A stretch of 64,000 nt of DNA from Natranaerobius thermophilus JW/NM-WN-LF. Its GTDB lineage: Bacteria > Bacillota > Natranaerobiia > Natranaerobiales > Natranaerobiaceae. The notes under the pieces are model-generated. The model searched no databases. It was not told where the DNA came from and saw only the letters and a list, made by a program, of their open reading frames with translations. The stretch is taken from positions 1,245,001 to 1,309,000 of the forward strand of contig NC_010718.1 in the NCBI RefSeq assembly GCF_000020005.1, written 5' to 3'. Below, piece by piece: positions 20,120 to 29,226 of this stretch. The position numbers and the translations under genes were made by a program. The first letter of the stretch is position 1. Each line of letters starts with the position of its first letter.

Positions 20120-20635
20120 ATGGAGACTATCATTATAATCATAATTATTTTAGTAATCTCAGCAATTCGAAATGCTGCTAGTCCTGGTCATAGGCCCAGG
20201 AGGGATTTTCCTAAGCCAACTGATGAACAGGAAATTCCTCATTCACAACCTAAAAGAGAAAGTGAACAAGAAGGGGGATTTCCAGAAATCCCGACCCCAG
20301 AAGAATTACCAGGTATTCCCGGATTTGAGGACCAAGATAAAGATAAAGAAAAAGAAATTAGACCCCGTGAAATCTCGTCTCATGCAGAAGATGTAGAAAT
20401 GTATAAAGAAGATGGTCGCTTTATTGATGAGAAATTGAAGAATTACCGGACAAAGAAGCAAAAGAAATCTCAAAAACACTCCAAAAAAGTTGAAAACTTG
20501 TATCGAGTAAACAAGTATAGATCCTCATCTAAAAGCGCAGATGTTTCAAGTCTACTAGACAGTAGAAATGATTTGAAAAAAGCAATTTTATTAACAGAAA
20601 TTCTAGGTCCACCCAAGAGCAAAAGACCACATTGA
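20120..20635 (+). CDS. small membrane-anchored hypothetical protein
   Basis: I do not recognise this 171-residue protein. It has an Ile-rich N-terminal membrane segment (IIIIIIILVISAI), a Pro/Glu-rich disordered middle (EIPTPEELPGIPGF) and a basic C-terminal part with KKQKKSQKHSKKVENL. The final segment SLLDSRNDLKKAILLTEILGP could be a short helix that binds a partner; similar tails occur in proteins encoded after floA. AAAGGGGG precedes the ATG. Probably the last gene of the nfeD-floA operon. Confidence 0.7.
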   Translation: METIIIIIIILVISAIRNAASPGHRPRRDFPKPTDEQEIPHSQPKRESEQEGGFPEIPTPEELPGIPGFEDQDKDKEKEIRPREISSHAEDVEMYKEDGRFIDEKLKNYRTKKQKKSQKHSKKVENLYRVNKYRSSSKSADVSSLLDSRNDLKKAILLTEILGPPKSKRPH

Positions 20636-20665
20636 GATTTTAATTTAAAAGGATAGATTTTTAGA

Positions 20666-20699
20666 AGATGGGTTGAATTTTTCAATCCATCTTTTTTTT
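20666..20699 (+). terminator. strong terminator after the floA operon
   Basis: A 12-bp stem with arms AGATGGGTTGAA and TTCAATCCATCT and a three-T loop, followed by seven T. Confidence 0.92.
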
Positions 20700-20868
20700 G
20701 TTGTATTAAATCTAATTTTTTGTTTGTCTTTAAGATGTGCTGGCAAACCTCCGTAATCCGTTAAATTGATATTTTACAGTATCAACAAAAATCATAGCTT
20801 TTTACACGTAAGTTTAATATTGGGATGCAATAGCTCATATTTTTATCTTAGGGAGAGGGGGAAAGGAA

Positions 20869-21144
20869 ATGAAGGATCATAATAATTTCAAAGAGTTATT
20901 TACAGATTTTTTTGATTTACCCAAGGATATAGTTTTGAATTTACCAAGAATTATTATAATCGGCAATACTCAATTCTACGTGGAGAATCATAGAGGCATT
21001 TCTGAATACTCTGAGGATACTATTCGGATTAAAATTACAGGTGGGGAATTAAAAGTTATAGGGACTAATCTGGTTGTCCGCAATATTTTCGAAGAAGAAA
21101 TTTTAATCGAGGGCGATATTGAAAAGATAGAATTTCAAGAATAG
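20869..21144 (+). CDS. yqfC: sporulation protein YqfC
   Basis: A 91-residue YabP/YqfC family protein: FFDLPKDIVLNLPRIIIIG, then ENHRGISEYSEDTIRIKITGGELKVIG in two blocks. The family is made in the mother cell under SigE. SD GAGAGGGGGAAAGG. It is directly followed by yqfD, as in Bacillus. No clear SigE promoter was found by eye in the 170 bases between the terminator at 20699 and this gene. Confidence 0.92.
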   Translation: MKDHNNFKELFTDFFDLPKDIVLNLPRIIIIGNTQFYVENHRGISEYSEDTIRIKITGGELKVIGTNLVVRNIFEEEILIEGDIEKIEFQE

Positions 21145-21158
21145 TGGAGGGGAATTTG

Positions 21159-22379
21159 GTGATTTTGAAAAAAGTATGGTATTATATCATCGGTTATTTA
21201 GAAGTTACCGTATTGGGGATAGCTGTAGAAAAATTTTTAAATTTGGCCTTACAAGAAAATATTTTAATTTGGGATGTGAAAAAATATCCCAGAGGATTAA
21301 AAGTTAAGATTGGTGTCAAAGATTTTGCTAAAGTAAGGAAAGTAGTAAAAAATAGTGGTTGTAGGGTAAAAATAGTTAGAAAACGTGGGCTGCCCTTTTA
21401 TGTTAAAAAATTAAAAGAACGGAAGTTACTGACAGGTGGTATAATATTTACATTAGTTGTGCTATCTTATCTTTCTTCATATATTTGGTTTATTGATATT
21501 ACTGGAAACGATCGGGTTAATGATGAGGAAATACATGAAATTTTAGCAAAACACGATTTGCAACAGGGTGTTAAACGCTCAGCTGTTGATATTCATGAAA
21601 TAGAGGACGATATTATAGCTACCCACGATGAAATTTTGTGGGCAGGAATTAACATAAGAGGGACCCGGGCTGAAGTCAATATAAACGAGAAGGAAGAAGA
21701 GCCAGAACAGATAGAAGGTCCTTCAAATATAATAGCAAAAACGGATGCCTATATTGTTGACACAATGGTTTATTCAGGGTATCCTGCGGTTGAACCTGGT
21801 GATGCTGTTAGGAAAGATGATGTGTTAATATATGGTAGAGTTGTTCCAAGCGGAACTGAGCTGGGAGAGCTAGAAGAAGAGGAATTGACTGAATATCCCG
21901 GAACTCAAGCCCGTGGAATTGTAAAAGGCAGAGTTCACTATAAAGGTTACAGTGAAAAAGGTTTAACAGAAGTAAAAAAAGAAAGAACTGGTGATAAGTT
22001 TACAAGATATGGCTTGTATTTTAATGGCGAAACCAGGTATTTGGACTTGAAAGAAATACCTTATGTAGAGTATGATAAGAAGAAGACCATGAGAAAGTTA
22101 TCTTTAAATTATCCGCCATGGGAAATAGCCTTGATTAGAGAAGAGTTGTATGAAATATCAAGCCAAGAGATTCATCTAGATCGAAGTGAAGCAAAGGAGC
22201 TTGCCAAGAAGGAAGCCTATGATGAAGCCCAAGATAAGATTGAAGATATTAAAGATCAAGACATCGAGATCATCGGTGTTGATTATCGTGAATTAGACAA
22301 TCAAGATGAAGATGTAGTTCAAATAAAAGCTGTATTATCAGTAGAAAAGAACATTGGTGAAGAGATTGAAGTAGAATAA
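21159..22379 (+). CDS. yqfD: sporulation protein YqfD
   Basis: A sporulation membrane protein of about 406 residues with one hydrophobic segment at about 90-112 (LLTGGIIFTLVVLSYLSSYI) and a large outer domain with VEPGDAVRKDDVLIYG and YPPWEIALI. The start is taken as GTG 21159, six bases after GGAGGGG; a GTG at 21144 overlaps the yqfC stop but lies upstream of that SD. It is needed for spore formation in Bacillus, with an unclear biochemical role. Confidence 0.9.
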   Translation: MILKKVWYYIIGYLEVTVLGIAVEKFLNLALQENILIWDVKKYPRGLKVKIGVKDFAKVRKVVKNSGCRVKIVRKRGLPFYVKKLKERKLLTGGIIFTLVVLSYLSSYIWFIDITGNDRVNDEEIHEILAKHDLQQGVKRSAVDIHEIEDDIIATHDEILWAGINIRGTRAEVNINEKEEEPEQIEGPSNIIAKTDAYIVDTMVYSGYPAVEPGDAVRKDDVLIYGRVVPSGTELGELEEEELTEYPGTQARGIVKGRVHYKGYSEKGLTEVKKERTGDKFTRYGLYFNGETRYLDLKEIPYVEYDKKKTMRKLSLNYPPWEIALIREELYEISSQEIHLDRSEAKELAKKEAYDEAQDKIEDIKDQDIEIIGVDYRELDNQDEDVVQIKAVLSVEKNIGEEIEVE

Positions 22380-22399
22380 ATTTATTGGGAGGTGTCTGG

Positions 22400-23446
22400 T
22401 TGGACGGACAGTTTGATGCAGAAATAACTAAAACAATTAAAATGTCCAATGAAGAAGAGGTATTAAACTTACTTGGAAAGTTTGATGAAAATCTCGAAAC
22501 CATTGAAAATTGCTTTCCTGTGACATTAATACCAAAAAGCCAAGAAATAAAAATTAAAGGTGATAAACAAAATGTGGAACTAGTTGAAGCTTTAATTAAT
22601 GAACTATCACAAACAGCTAGAGATGGCAAACAAATTTCAGCTTTTGATATAAACTATGCGGCCGATCTAGTCAAGAAAGGTGAAGAGTCAAAGATTAAAG
22701 ATATGTTTGAAGAATTAGTATTTACGACTTACAGAGGAAAGAAAATTAAGCCCAAAACAGTTGGCCAAAAGAATTATTTGAAAGCAATCAAAAACAATGA
22801 TATAGTCTTTGGAATTGGTCCAGCTGGTACTGGTAAGACATTTTTAGCCATAGCTATGGCTGTTGCCAGCTTAAAACGCCAAGAAGTGAATAGATTGATT
22901 TTAACTAGACCTGCTGTTGAAGCGGGCGAAAAATTAGGATTTTTGCCTGGCGATTTACAAGAAAAAGTTGATCCATACCTGCGTCCCATATATGATTCTT
23001 TATTTGATTTACTGGGAATGGACAAGGTGCATAAATACATGGAAAAGAGAATAATTGAAATTGCACCCTTAGCTTATATGAGAGGACGTACTCTAGACGA
23101 TTCTTTTATTATTTTGGATGAAGCTCAAAATACAACTTCGGAGCAGATGAAAATGTTCCTTACCAGGATTGGATTAAATTCAAAAGCAGTTATCACAGGG
23201 GATATTACCCAAGTAGATTTACCTTCGGGTAAATATTCAGGCTTAACTGAAGTGACTAATATTCTCCATGGTATTTCTGGTTTGGCATTTGTTTACTTAA
23301 CAGAGAAAGATGTGGTTAGGCATGAACTCGTTCAAAAAATTATCATGGCTTATGAAAATCATGAAAAAGAATTAGAGTTGAAGAAAGACACTGAAAATCA
23401 AGTTACTGAATATAATGGGGAAGCTGATGATGGTAAGGATAGTTAG
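22400..23446 (+). CDS. phoH: PhoH-like ATPase
   Basis: A 348-residue PhoH family ATPase with an N-terminal KH-like region and a helicase-like ATPase core: Walker A GPAGTGKTFLA and Walker B-like FIILDEAQNT. The TTG at 22400 is preceded by GGGAGGTG at five bases; the upstream TTG at 22385 overlaps that SD. It lies in the usual yqfD-phoH-pgpH-ybeY order, which links it to RNA metabolism around YbeY. Confidence 0.93.
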   Translation: MDGQFDAEITKTIKMSNEEEVLNLLGKFDENLETIENCFPVTLIPKSQEIKIKGDKQNVELVEALINELSQTARDGKQISAFDINYAADLVKKGEESKIKDMFEELVFTTYRGKKIKPKTVGQKNYLKAIKNNDIVFGIGPAGTGKTFLAIAMAVASLKRQEVNRLILTRPAVEAGEKLGFLPGDLQEKVDPYLRPIYDSLFDLLGMDKVHKYMEKRIIEIAPLAYMRGRTLDDSFIILDEAQNTTSEQMKMFLTRIGLNSKAVITGDITQVDLPSGKYSGLTEVTNILHGISGLAFVYLTEKDVVRHELVQKIIMAYENHEKELELKKDTENQVTEYNGEADDGKDS

Positions 23447-23457
23447 GAGGAGTTGTC

Positions 23458-25713
23458 ATGTTTTTTAAAAAAGGCGCTCAATCAAAAACTACAAATCAAA
23501 ATCAAAGGGGTATCAGTCCGCTTTGGCAAAGAGTGATAATTGCCCTATTGGTTTTTTTGAGCGTCTTTGGAGTGATGAGTATTGGGTTTTTACCCGATAC
23601 TCTTGAAGTTGGACAAGTAAGTCCAAAAAATTATTATGCACCCAGAGAAGTTGAAGACAGTTATACCACGGAACAACGAAGGCAAGAAGCAGCTAAAGAA
23701 GTTCCGGAAGTCTATGATTTAGATCCGAGTGTAAAGGAAAAATCTTTGGATACTATCGATGAAGTTTATGACATAATGATTACTTTTAACAGAGAAATGA
23801 ATGATGCTATGGAAGAAGCTAGTCAAGGTGAAAATAATCATGAAGGCTGGAATGAAGAGGAGTATCGCCAGGAGTTGATAGCTGAATTTAATGAAGAAGT
23901 ACCCCTTGATTTAGAGGAGTTAGAAATCCCTCTGGGCTATGTAGAAACAGATGATTTAAAAAATATTCAAGAAGATGCAAAAACCATTTTAGTAGGTTTT
24001 ATGGACCAAGGAGTTAAACCCGATGGTATCGAAAATGTACAAGAGCAAATAGAACAGCGAGTGGAGATTCTACCCTATTCTAATGAGATGAACGAATTTA
24101 CTTTCCATGTTTTAAAAGAAGCTTTAGTACCCAATATGACATATAATGAAGAAGCCACTGAACAAAGGCGTCAAGAAGCAAGAGAAGAAGTGGAGCCGGT
24201 TACAATAATGGAAGGCGAAGTGATTGTACGGGAAGGGGAACGTTTAACTGACCGACATTTAATGATTCTCGAAGATTTAGGTTTAAAGCGTGCTCACGGT
24301 GACTATTTTATGCTGGTGGGCTTATCAATTTTAATCCTGGCCATACTAGCTTTGATTGGGATGTATTTGTATTTCTATCAAAAAGAAGTATTTTTCAGTA
24401 ATAACAAATTAAGCTTATTAGGACTGATTATTGTAGGAACACTATTGATTGCGCGTATTTTAATACCTTTTTCGGGATATCTGATTCCCACTGCAATGGC
24501 TGCAATTTTAATCACAGTCTTATTCGGCTCTAGATTTGCAATGATTATAATTGCTGTTATGAGTTTATTGATTGGCATAATGGCGGACAATGATATTAAT
24601 ATTGCAATTTTATCAATGGTATCTGGTTTTGTGGGCACTTATTCAGTAGCGAAATTGCAGCAACGAGGCGATCTGACTCGATCGGGTTTATATGTGGCAG
24701 GAGCTAATGCTTTGGTTATTGTTGCTTTACTTTTAATTGAAGAAGGCTTTCAGGTCGATCCAGATGTTGTTATTAATATTTTAATTAAAGTTTTTTATGG
24801 AATTCTAAATGGATTTTTGTCAGCAATATTGGCGATTGGATTTTTACCTTTTTTAGAAAGCGGATTCGGCCTTACTACTTCGGTAAAATTGCTAGAATTA
24901 GCGAATCCTAATCACCCTTTATTGAAAAAGTTGCTTTTAGAAGCTCCAGGTACTTACCATCATAGTGTGATTGTGGCAAATTTAGCGGAAACTGCAGCTG
25001 ATGAGGTAGGAGCTAATTCAATTTTATCTAGAGTTGGAGCTTATTATCACGATATTGGTAAAGTAGCTAGACCATACTTTTTCATAGAAAACCAAGTTGC
25101 CAAGGATAATCCCCACGACAAAATTTCACCAACTCTAAGTTCATTAATTATTACATCTCATATAAAAGATGGTGTGGAATTAGCTAAGAAATACAAGTTA
25201 CCACAAGCAATATTAGATATAATTAAAGAACATCATGGTACTAAATTGTGTAGTTATTTTTATCAAAAGGCCTGTGAATCTCAACAGAAAGCGGAAGATA
25301 TTAAGGAAGAAGACTTTAGATATGCGGGGCCAAAACCCCAATCTCGTGAATCTGCAATCATCTTACTTGCTGATGCCGTGGAAGCAGCTGTTAGAACTAT
25401 TTCTTCACCCAATCCGGGTAAGATTAAAGGCCTTGTAAGAAAATTAGTGAAACAGCATTTATCCGAGGGACAGTTAGATGAATGTGATTTGACATTAAGA
25501 GATTTGAATAAAATTTCAGATTCTTTTGTGCAGGTTCTGTCGGGCATCTTCCATAGCAGAGTGGAGTACCCTGAAAATTTCCCTGAAAGGAGTACTGTGA
25601 ATGGAACTACTAATCAACAATCAAACTCAAATGACCCTCAAGGAAGAACAGAAAAAGATGTTAACCAAGATTGTGGAAACAACGCTTCAAAAGGTGAAGA
25701 AAGAAATAGCTAA
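23458..25713 (+). CDS. pgpH: 7TM-HD cyclic-di-AMP phosphodiesterase (PgpH/YqfF-like)
   Basis: The 751-residue protein has one N-terminal membrane segment (about 23-45), a large extracytoplasmic domain (about 46-285), a seven-helix membrane block (about 290-480) and a cytoplasmic HD domain with TYHHSVIVANLAE and AYYHDIGKVARPY. Members hydrolyse the second messenger c-di-AMP. The last 38 residues are polar, Asn/Gln-rich and overlap ybeY by 113 bases in another frame. SD AGGAGGAG. Confidence 0.93.
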   Translation: MFFKKGAQSKTTNQNQRGISPLWQRVIIALLVFLSVFGVMSIGFLPDTLEVGQVSPKNYYAPREVEDSYTTEQRRQEAAKEVPEVYDLDPSVKEKSLDTIDEVYDIMITFNREMNDAMEEASQGENNHEGWNEEEYRQELIAEFNEEVPLDLEELEIPLGYVETDDLKNIQEDAKTILVGFMDQGVKPDGIENVQEQIEQRVEILPYSNEMNEFTFHVLKEALVPNMTYNEEATEQRRQEAREEVEPVTIMEGEVIVREGERLTDRHLMILEDLGLKRAHGDYFMLVGLSILILAILALIGMYLYFYQKEVFFSNNKLSLLGLIIVGTLLIARILIPFSGYLIPTAMAAILITVLFGSRFAMIIIAVMSLLIGIMADNDINIAILSMVSGFVGTYSVAKLQQRGDLTRSGLYVAGANALVIVALLLIEEGFQVDPDVVINILIKVFYGILNGFLSAILAIGFLPFLESGFGLTTSVKLLELANPNHPLLKKLLLEAPGTYHHSVIVANLAETAADEVGANSILSRVGAYYHDIGKVARPYFFIENQVAKDNPHDKISPTLSSLIITSHIKDGVELAKKYKLPQAILDIIKEHHGTKLCSYFYQKACESQQKAEDIKEEDFRYAGPKPQSRESAIILLADAVEAAVRTISSPNPGKIKGLVRKLVKQHLSEGQLDECDLTLRDLNKISDSFVQVLSGIFHSRVEYPENFPERSTVNGTTNQQSNSNDPQGRTEKDVNQDCGNNASKGEERNS

Positions 25714-26083
25714 CAGCCCCGGGGAAGTTGGATTGATGATAGTAGATGCTGAAACTATTAAAGAGTTAAATAGAGATTATCGTAATCAGTATAAGTCCAC
25801 TGATGTTTTGTCTTTTCCCCAATACCAAGAAGATGATTTAGTTGAACGAGATTCCGATGATTATTTATTACTAGGAGATATTGTAATTTCGGAATCGGCG
25901 GTCTTAGACCAAGCTGATAAATACGGCCATTCTATTGAAAGGGAATTAGCATTTCTGTTTTTACACGGATTGCTTCATCTATTAGGATACGATCATGAAA
26001 AAGAGGAAGCACAAAGCGAGGAAGAATCAATGTTCGTTCTTCAAGAGGAAATATTATCAAGTTTAGGAATAACCAGACAATAA
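25601..26083 (+). CDS. ybeY: endoribonuclease YbeY
   Basis: YbeY is the single-strand-specific metallo-RNase of 16S rRNA maturation and ribosome quality control. The zinc-binding HGLLHLLGYDH motif is near residue 125, preceded by STDVLSFPQ. The ATG at 25601 has its own GAAAGGAG SD and gives the conserved MELLINNQ start, so the 113-base overlap with the pgpH tail appears real. 160 residues, normal length. Confidence 0.95.
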   Translation: MELLINNQTQMTLKEEQKKMLTKIVETTLQKVKKEIANSPGEVGLMIVDAETIKELNRDYRNQYKSTDVLSFPQYQEDDLVERDSDDYLLLGDIVISESAVLDQADKYGHSIERELAFLFLHGLLHLLGYDHEKEEAQSEEESMFVLQEEILSSLGITRQ

Positions 26084-26213
26084 ATCAGAAATCAGGATTT
26101 TACTAATAAATTATCAAGGAATTTAAATCAGGATTTGATAAAGCTAGTAAACCCTTAGTCCCTCTTTAATGTATAAGATAGAACCTACAAGGTTCTTTAT
26201 GGAGGCTATTTCC

Positions 26214-26903
26214 ATGGAGCGACGTAATTTATTGGAAAGTTTCTATTTTGCTATTCGAGGAATTGCATATACATTATTAACTCAACCAAATATGCGCTAT
26301 CATCTGGTGGCTGCAATCCTGGCCTTTAGTTTGGGATTGTTCTTGGAAATTAATATAATTAAACTTTTACTGGTTGTGTTTGCCATTTTTTTAGTTTTGA
26401 TTACTGAAATGATTAATACGGCAGTTGAAAGTACTGTTGATTTATATACTAGGGAAAAAAAACAACTAGCAGCTATCGCCAAGGATGTTGCAGCCGGGGC
26501 GGTATTACTAGCGGCTATTAATGCAATTATCTTAGGTTATATAGTTTTTTTTGAACCCGTAAATATTTTACTGTTAACCTGGACGGAATTCCTAGTTTCT
26601 GATAATACCTTAAATACTTTGTTATTATTTATTTTTGGTTTCATGATAGTAATCGGTGTTTTCACATATCTAAAAGGTAATAATGTCAAATTTATAACAG
26701 CTTGTGTCAGCTTTATCCTGGGCACTATTATCGTATTAATGTTTAACTATTTAGAACATATTCTACTGGCCATGACAATTGGACTTGGGTTTTACCTGCT
26801 CATTCTGTTATACTTGCGAAATAGAAGACAACTTCAGTTACAACTTAATTTTATTTGGGCATTAATAGGTTTGATTTTTGGTTTGTTAGTATTAATTTTT
26901 TGA
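26214..26903 (+). CDS. dgkA: undecaprenol/diacylglycerol kinase with extra membrane domain
   Basis: Residues 1-115 match the small DgkA kinases: ESFYFAIRGIAYTLLTQPNMRYH, the catalytic EMINTAVESTVDLYT block and KDVAAGAVLLAAINA. A further 110 residues contain about four predicted membrane helices with no PAP2 phosphatase motif, making the 229-residue protein twice usual size. The ATG at 26214 follows GGAGG at eight bases; a small hairpin (26180-26196) lies just before. It fits the phoH-ybeY-dgkA order. Confidence 0.88.
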   Translation: MERRNLLESFYFAIRGIAYTLLTQPNMRYHLVAAILAFSLGLFLEINIIKLLLVVFAIFLVLITEMINTAVESTVDLYTREKKQLAAIAKDVAAGAVLLAAINAIILGYIVFFEPVNILLLTWTEFLVSDNTLNTLLLFIFGFMIVIGVFTYLKGNNVKFITACVSFILGTIIVLMFNYLEHILLAMTIGLGFYLLILLYLRNRRQLQLQLNFIWALIGLIFGLLVLIF

Positions 26904-26931
26904 ACGTTGTTATTCATTGAGGGTGAGAACT

Positions 26932-27591
26932 ATGGCGCGAACTGTATTAAAGAAGGTGCGGAATTATTTTATAGCTGGAATAATTGTACTGCTACCTATT
27001 GTTACTAGCATCTATCTATTTTGGGTGCTGTTTAATTGGCTGGATAGCTTGGTAGGATGGCCTTTAAAAGTTGTCCCATCGGATTTACCTGGTGCTGGTA
27101 TTGTATCTGCTATTATAATCATATTTTTGACTGGTCTTTTGGCAACCAATATAGTAGGTAAGAAAATTCTGAGTCTAATGGATTTAATTTTTAGCAGGGT
27201 CCCCTTTGTGAGAAATATATATATAGCAGTCAAGCAACTCTTGGATACATTTTCTCAAAATAGTAAAACTTCTTTTAAAAAAGTGGTTATGGTTGAATAT
27301 CCGAGAAAGGGTATTTATGCTATGGGCTTTGCTACTGGTGATGCAAAAGGTGAGCCTCAGAAACGTACTAGTTCAAATCTGTTAAGTATTTTTATACCGA
27401 CTACTCCTAATCCTACATCTGGAATGTTAATAATGGTTCCCAAGGAAAATGTGACCTTTTTAGATATGAGTATCGAAGAGGGATTAAAATTTGTGATTTC
27501 AGGTGGGGTAGTAGCACCTCCTGTCGCGGACATGCATGATAAAACTTACATAAAGGAGGGACAAGGGGAATATGAAGAAAAAAGAAATTAA
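26932..27591 (+). CDS. DUF502 membrane protein
   Basis: A 219-residue protein with two membrane helices (YFIAGIIVLLPIVTSIYLFW and a second near 50-72) and a conserved outer region with IYIAVKQLLDTFS, VMVEYPRKGIYAMGF and FIPTTPNPTSGMLIMVP, the DUF502 hallmarks. Function is unknown. The ATG at 26932 follows GAGGGTGAG; a TTG at 26917 precedes that SD. Overlaps cdd by 20 bases. Confidence 0.85.
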   Translation: MARTVLKKVRNYFIAGIIVLLPIVTSIYLFWVLFNWLDSLVGWPLKVVPSDLPGAGIVSAIIIIFLTGLLATNIVGKKILSLMDLIFSRVPFVRNIYIAVKQLLDTFSQNSKTSFKKVVMVEYPRKGIYAMGFATGDAKGEPQKRTSSNLLSIFIPTTPNPTSGMLIMVPKENVTFLDMSIEEGLKFVISGGVVAPPVADMHDKTYIKEGQGEYEEKRN

Positions 27592-27988
27592 AGAAGAATT
27601 AATTCGTAATTTGTTAAGCCAAGCAGAACAAGCACTACAAAATGCCTATGTGCCTTATTCAAATTACCCAGTTGGAGCTGCAATGAAAACTAAAGATGGA
27701 GAAACTTTTACTGGCTGCAATGTAGAAAATGCCTCATATGGATTGACGAATTGTGCAGAAAGGACAGCTATATTTAAAGCTGTTAGCCACGGTTATAGAG
27801 ATATCCAAGTGATGGCGGTGGTCTCAAACTCCGAAAGACATGCTTCACCCTGTGGTGCTTGTCGACAAGTGATCTCAGAGTTTAGTGATGATGCTATATT
27901 AATTCTTGCCAATAAAGATGGTGATTATCAGATTGTGAAAGCAAGTGAACTGTTGCCGGGGGCTTTTACGGCACAGGAATTAGAGTAA
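27572..27988 (+). CDS. cdd: cytidine deaminase
   Basis: Cdd deaminates cytidine and deoxycytidine for pyrimidine salvage. The 138-residue protein has NVENASYGLTNCAERTA with the catalytic Cys-Ala-Glu, and SPCGACRQV with the two remaining zinc Cys. SD AAGGAGGGACAAGGGG lies within the upstream gene. The cdd-era-recO neighbourhood is typical of Bacillales and Clostridia, although here a racemase gene separates cdd from era. Confidence 0.96.
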   Translation: MKKKEIKEELIRNLLSQAEQALQNAYVPYSNYPVGAAMKTKDGETFTGCNVENASYGLTNCAERTAIFKAVSHGYRDIQVMAVVSNSERHASPCGACRQVISEFSDDAILILANKDGDYQIVKASELLPGAFTAQELE

Positions 27989-28080
27989 GAGGTAAAATCT
28001 ATGAAACATCTATTTGTAATAAGAGGAATCTAAAAATCTTTAAATGAGTGAAAAAATATTAAAAGAGAGGAGAATGCTAT

Positions 28081-29163
28081 ATGGAAATAAGATCTCCCAG
28101 AGTAGAGATTTATGCTGACCGCATTGCATACAATGTGGAGTATTTGCAAAAACAAGCTGCTAAAAATAATATCTCTCTAGTAGGAGTAACTAAAGGGGTT
28201 CTTGCAGATCATCAGATTTTAGACGCTTACTTAAAAGGTGGTTTAGATTATTTGGGTGACGCTAGAATCCAAAATCTTAAAAGGGTTCGAGACTATGGAT
28301 TTAGTGGAAAAACTTTGTTATTAAGAGCTCCCATGTACAGTGAAATTTCCCAGGTAATAAATTTTGCCAATGTGAGTTTAAATAGTGAACTTGATACATT
28401 AAAACTGTTAGATGAAGAATCAAAAAAGCAGGGAAAAACACATGGTTATATAATAATGGTAGATGTAGGTGACCGGCGAGAAGGTGTGTTGCCTGAAGAT
28501 GTTAAGTCCTTTGTCAAAGAAGCTATCAAACTTGAAAATGTTAAGTTTGAAGGTTTGGGTTTAAATGTCGGTTGTTTTGGGGGTGTACTACCAACTACAG
28601 AAAATGCTCAAATCTTGATTGATCTAAAATCAGAACTTGAACAAGAAGGGATTGAAGTACCTACAATATCTGGTGGGAGCACATGTGGATTGAATATTAT
28701 GTTCCATAATCAGTTACCGGAGGGAATTAATCAGTTACGAGTAGGTGAGGCTTTCCTAATTGGGAATGATAGTGTGCGGGAAACTCCAATACCTGGCACT
28801 TATCAAGATACTTTCCGTCTGGTCACTGAAATAATTGAAATTAAAGATCGTCCCTCACAACCCGAAGGAGAGATAGGTAAAGATCCTTTTGGTAATGTTC
28901 CGGAATTCCCTGATAGAGGAATTAGGAAACGTGCTATAGCTGCTATTGGTAAACAAGATGTGGCAATAGGCTCCTTGCTTCCCGAGGATGAACAAGTAAC
29001 AATTGAAGGAGCAAGTAGTGATCATTTGATTTTAGACATAACTGATAGCGATCATAACTATAAAATAGGAGATGAAATAACTTTTGATATGGAATATGGT
29101 GCTGTGTTATTTACTATGACTTCTCCATATGTGCAAAAGGAATATATTTGGGATTCAATTTAA
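28081..29163 (+). CDS. alanine/ornithine racemase family PLP enzyme
   Basis: A 360-residue fold-type III PLP protein. The PLP lysine is in LVGVTKGVLAD (about residue 39), and YLGDARIQNLKRV, VDVGDRREGVL and TISGGSTCGLNIM match the clade that includes clostridial ornithine racemase. Substrate cannot be decided from sequence; alanine, ornithine or another amino acid is possible. SD GAGAGGAG. It is inserted between cdd and era, which are usually adjacent. Confidence 0.8.
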   Translation: MEIRSPRVEIYADRIAYNVEYLQKQAAKNNISLVGVTKGVLADHQILDAYLKGGLDYLGDARIQNLKRVRDYGFSGKTLLLRAPMYSEISQVINFANVSLNSELDTLKLLDEESKKQGKTHGYIIMVDVGDRREGVLPEDVKSFVKEAIKLENVKFEGLGLNVGCFGGVLPTTENAQILIDLKSELEQEGIEVPTISGGSTCGLNIMFHNQLPEGINQLRVGEAFLIGNDSVRETPIPGTYQDTFRLVTEIIEIKDRPSQPEGEIGKDPFGNVPEFPDRGIRKRAIAAIGKQDVAIGSLLPEDEQVTIEGASSDHLILDITDSDHNYKIGDEITFDMEYGAVLFTMTSPYVQKEYIWDSI

Positions 29164-29226
29164 ATAAACTTTGATTAAATAGGGTAATGTATTTAATAAT
29201 ATGAATTTTAAGGGGTGAACCAAAAT

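Noticed and set aside
26180-26196. Terminator before dgkA (AGAACCT/AGGTTCT)
   Set aside because: Only seven bp, loop of three, T-run of three; too weak to call, noted only in the dgkA entry.
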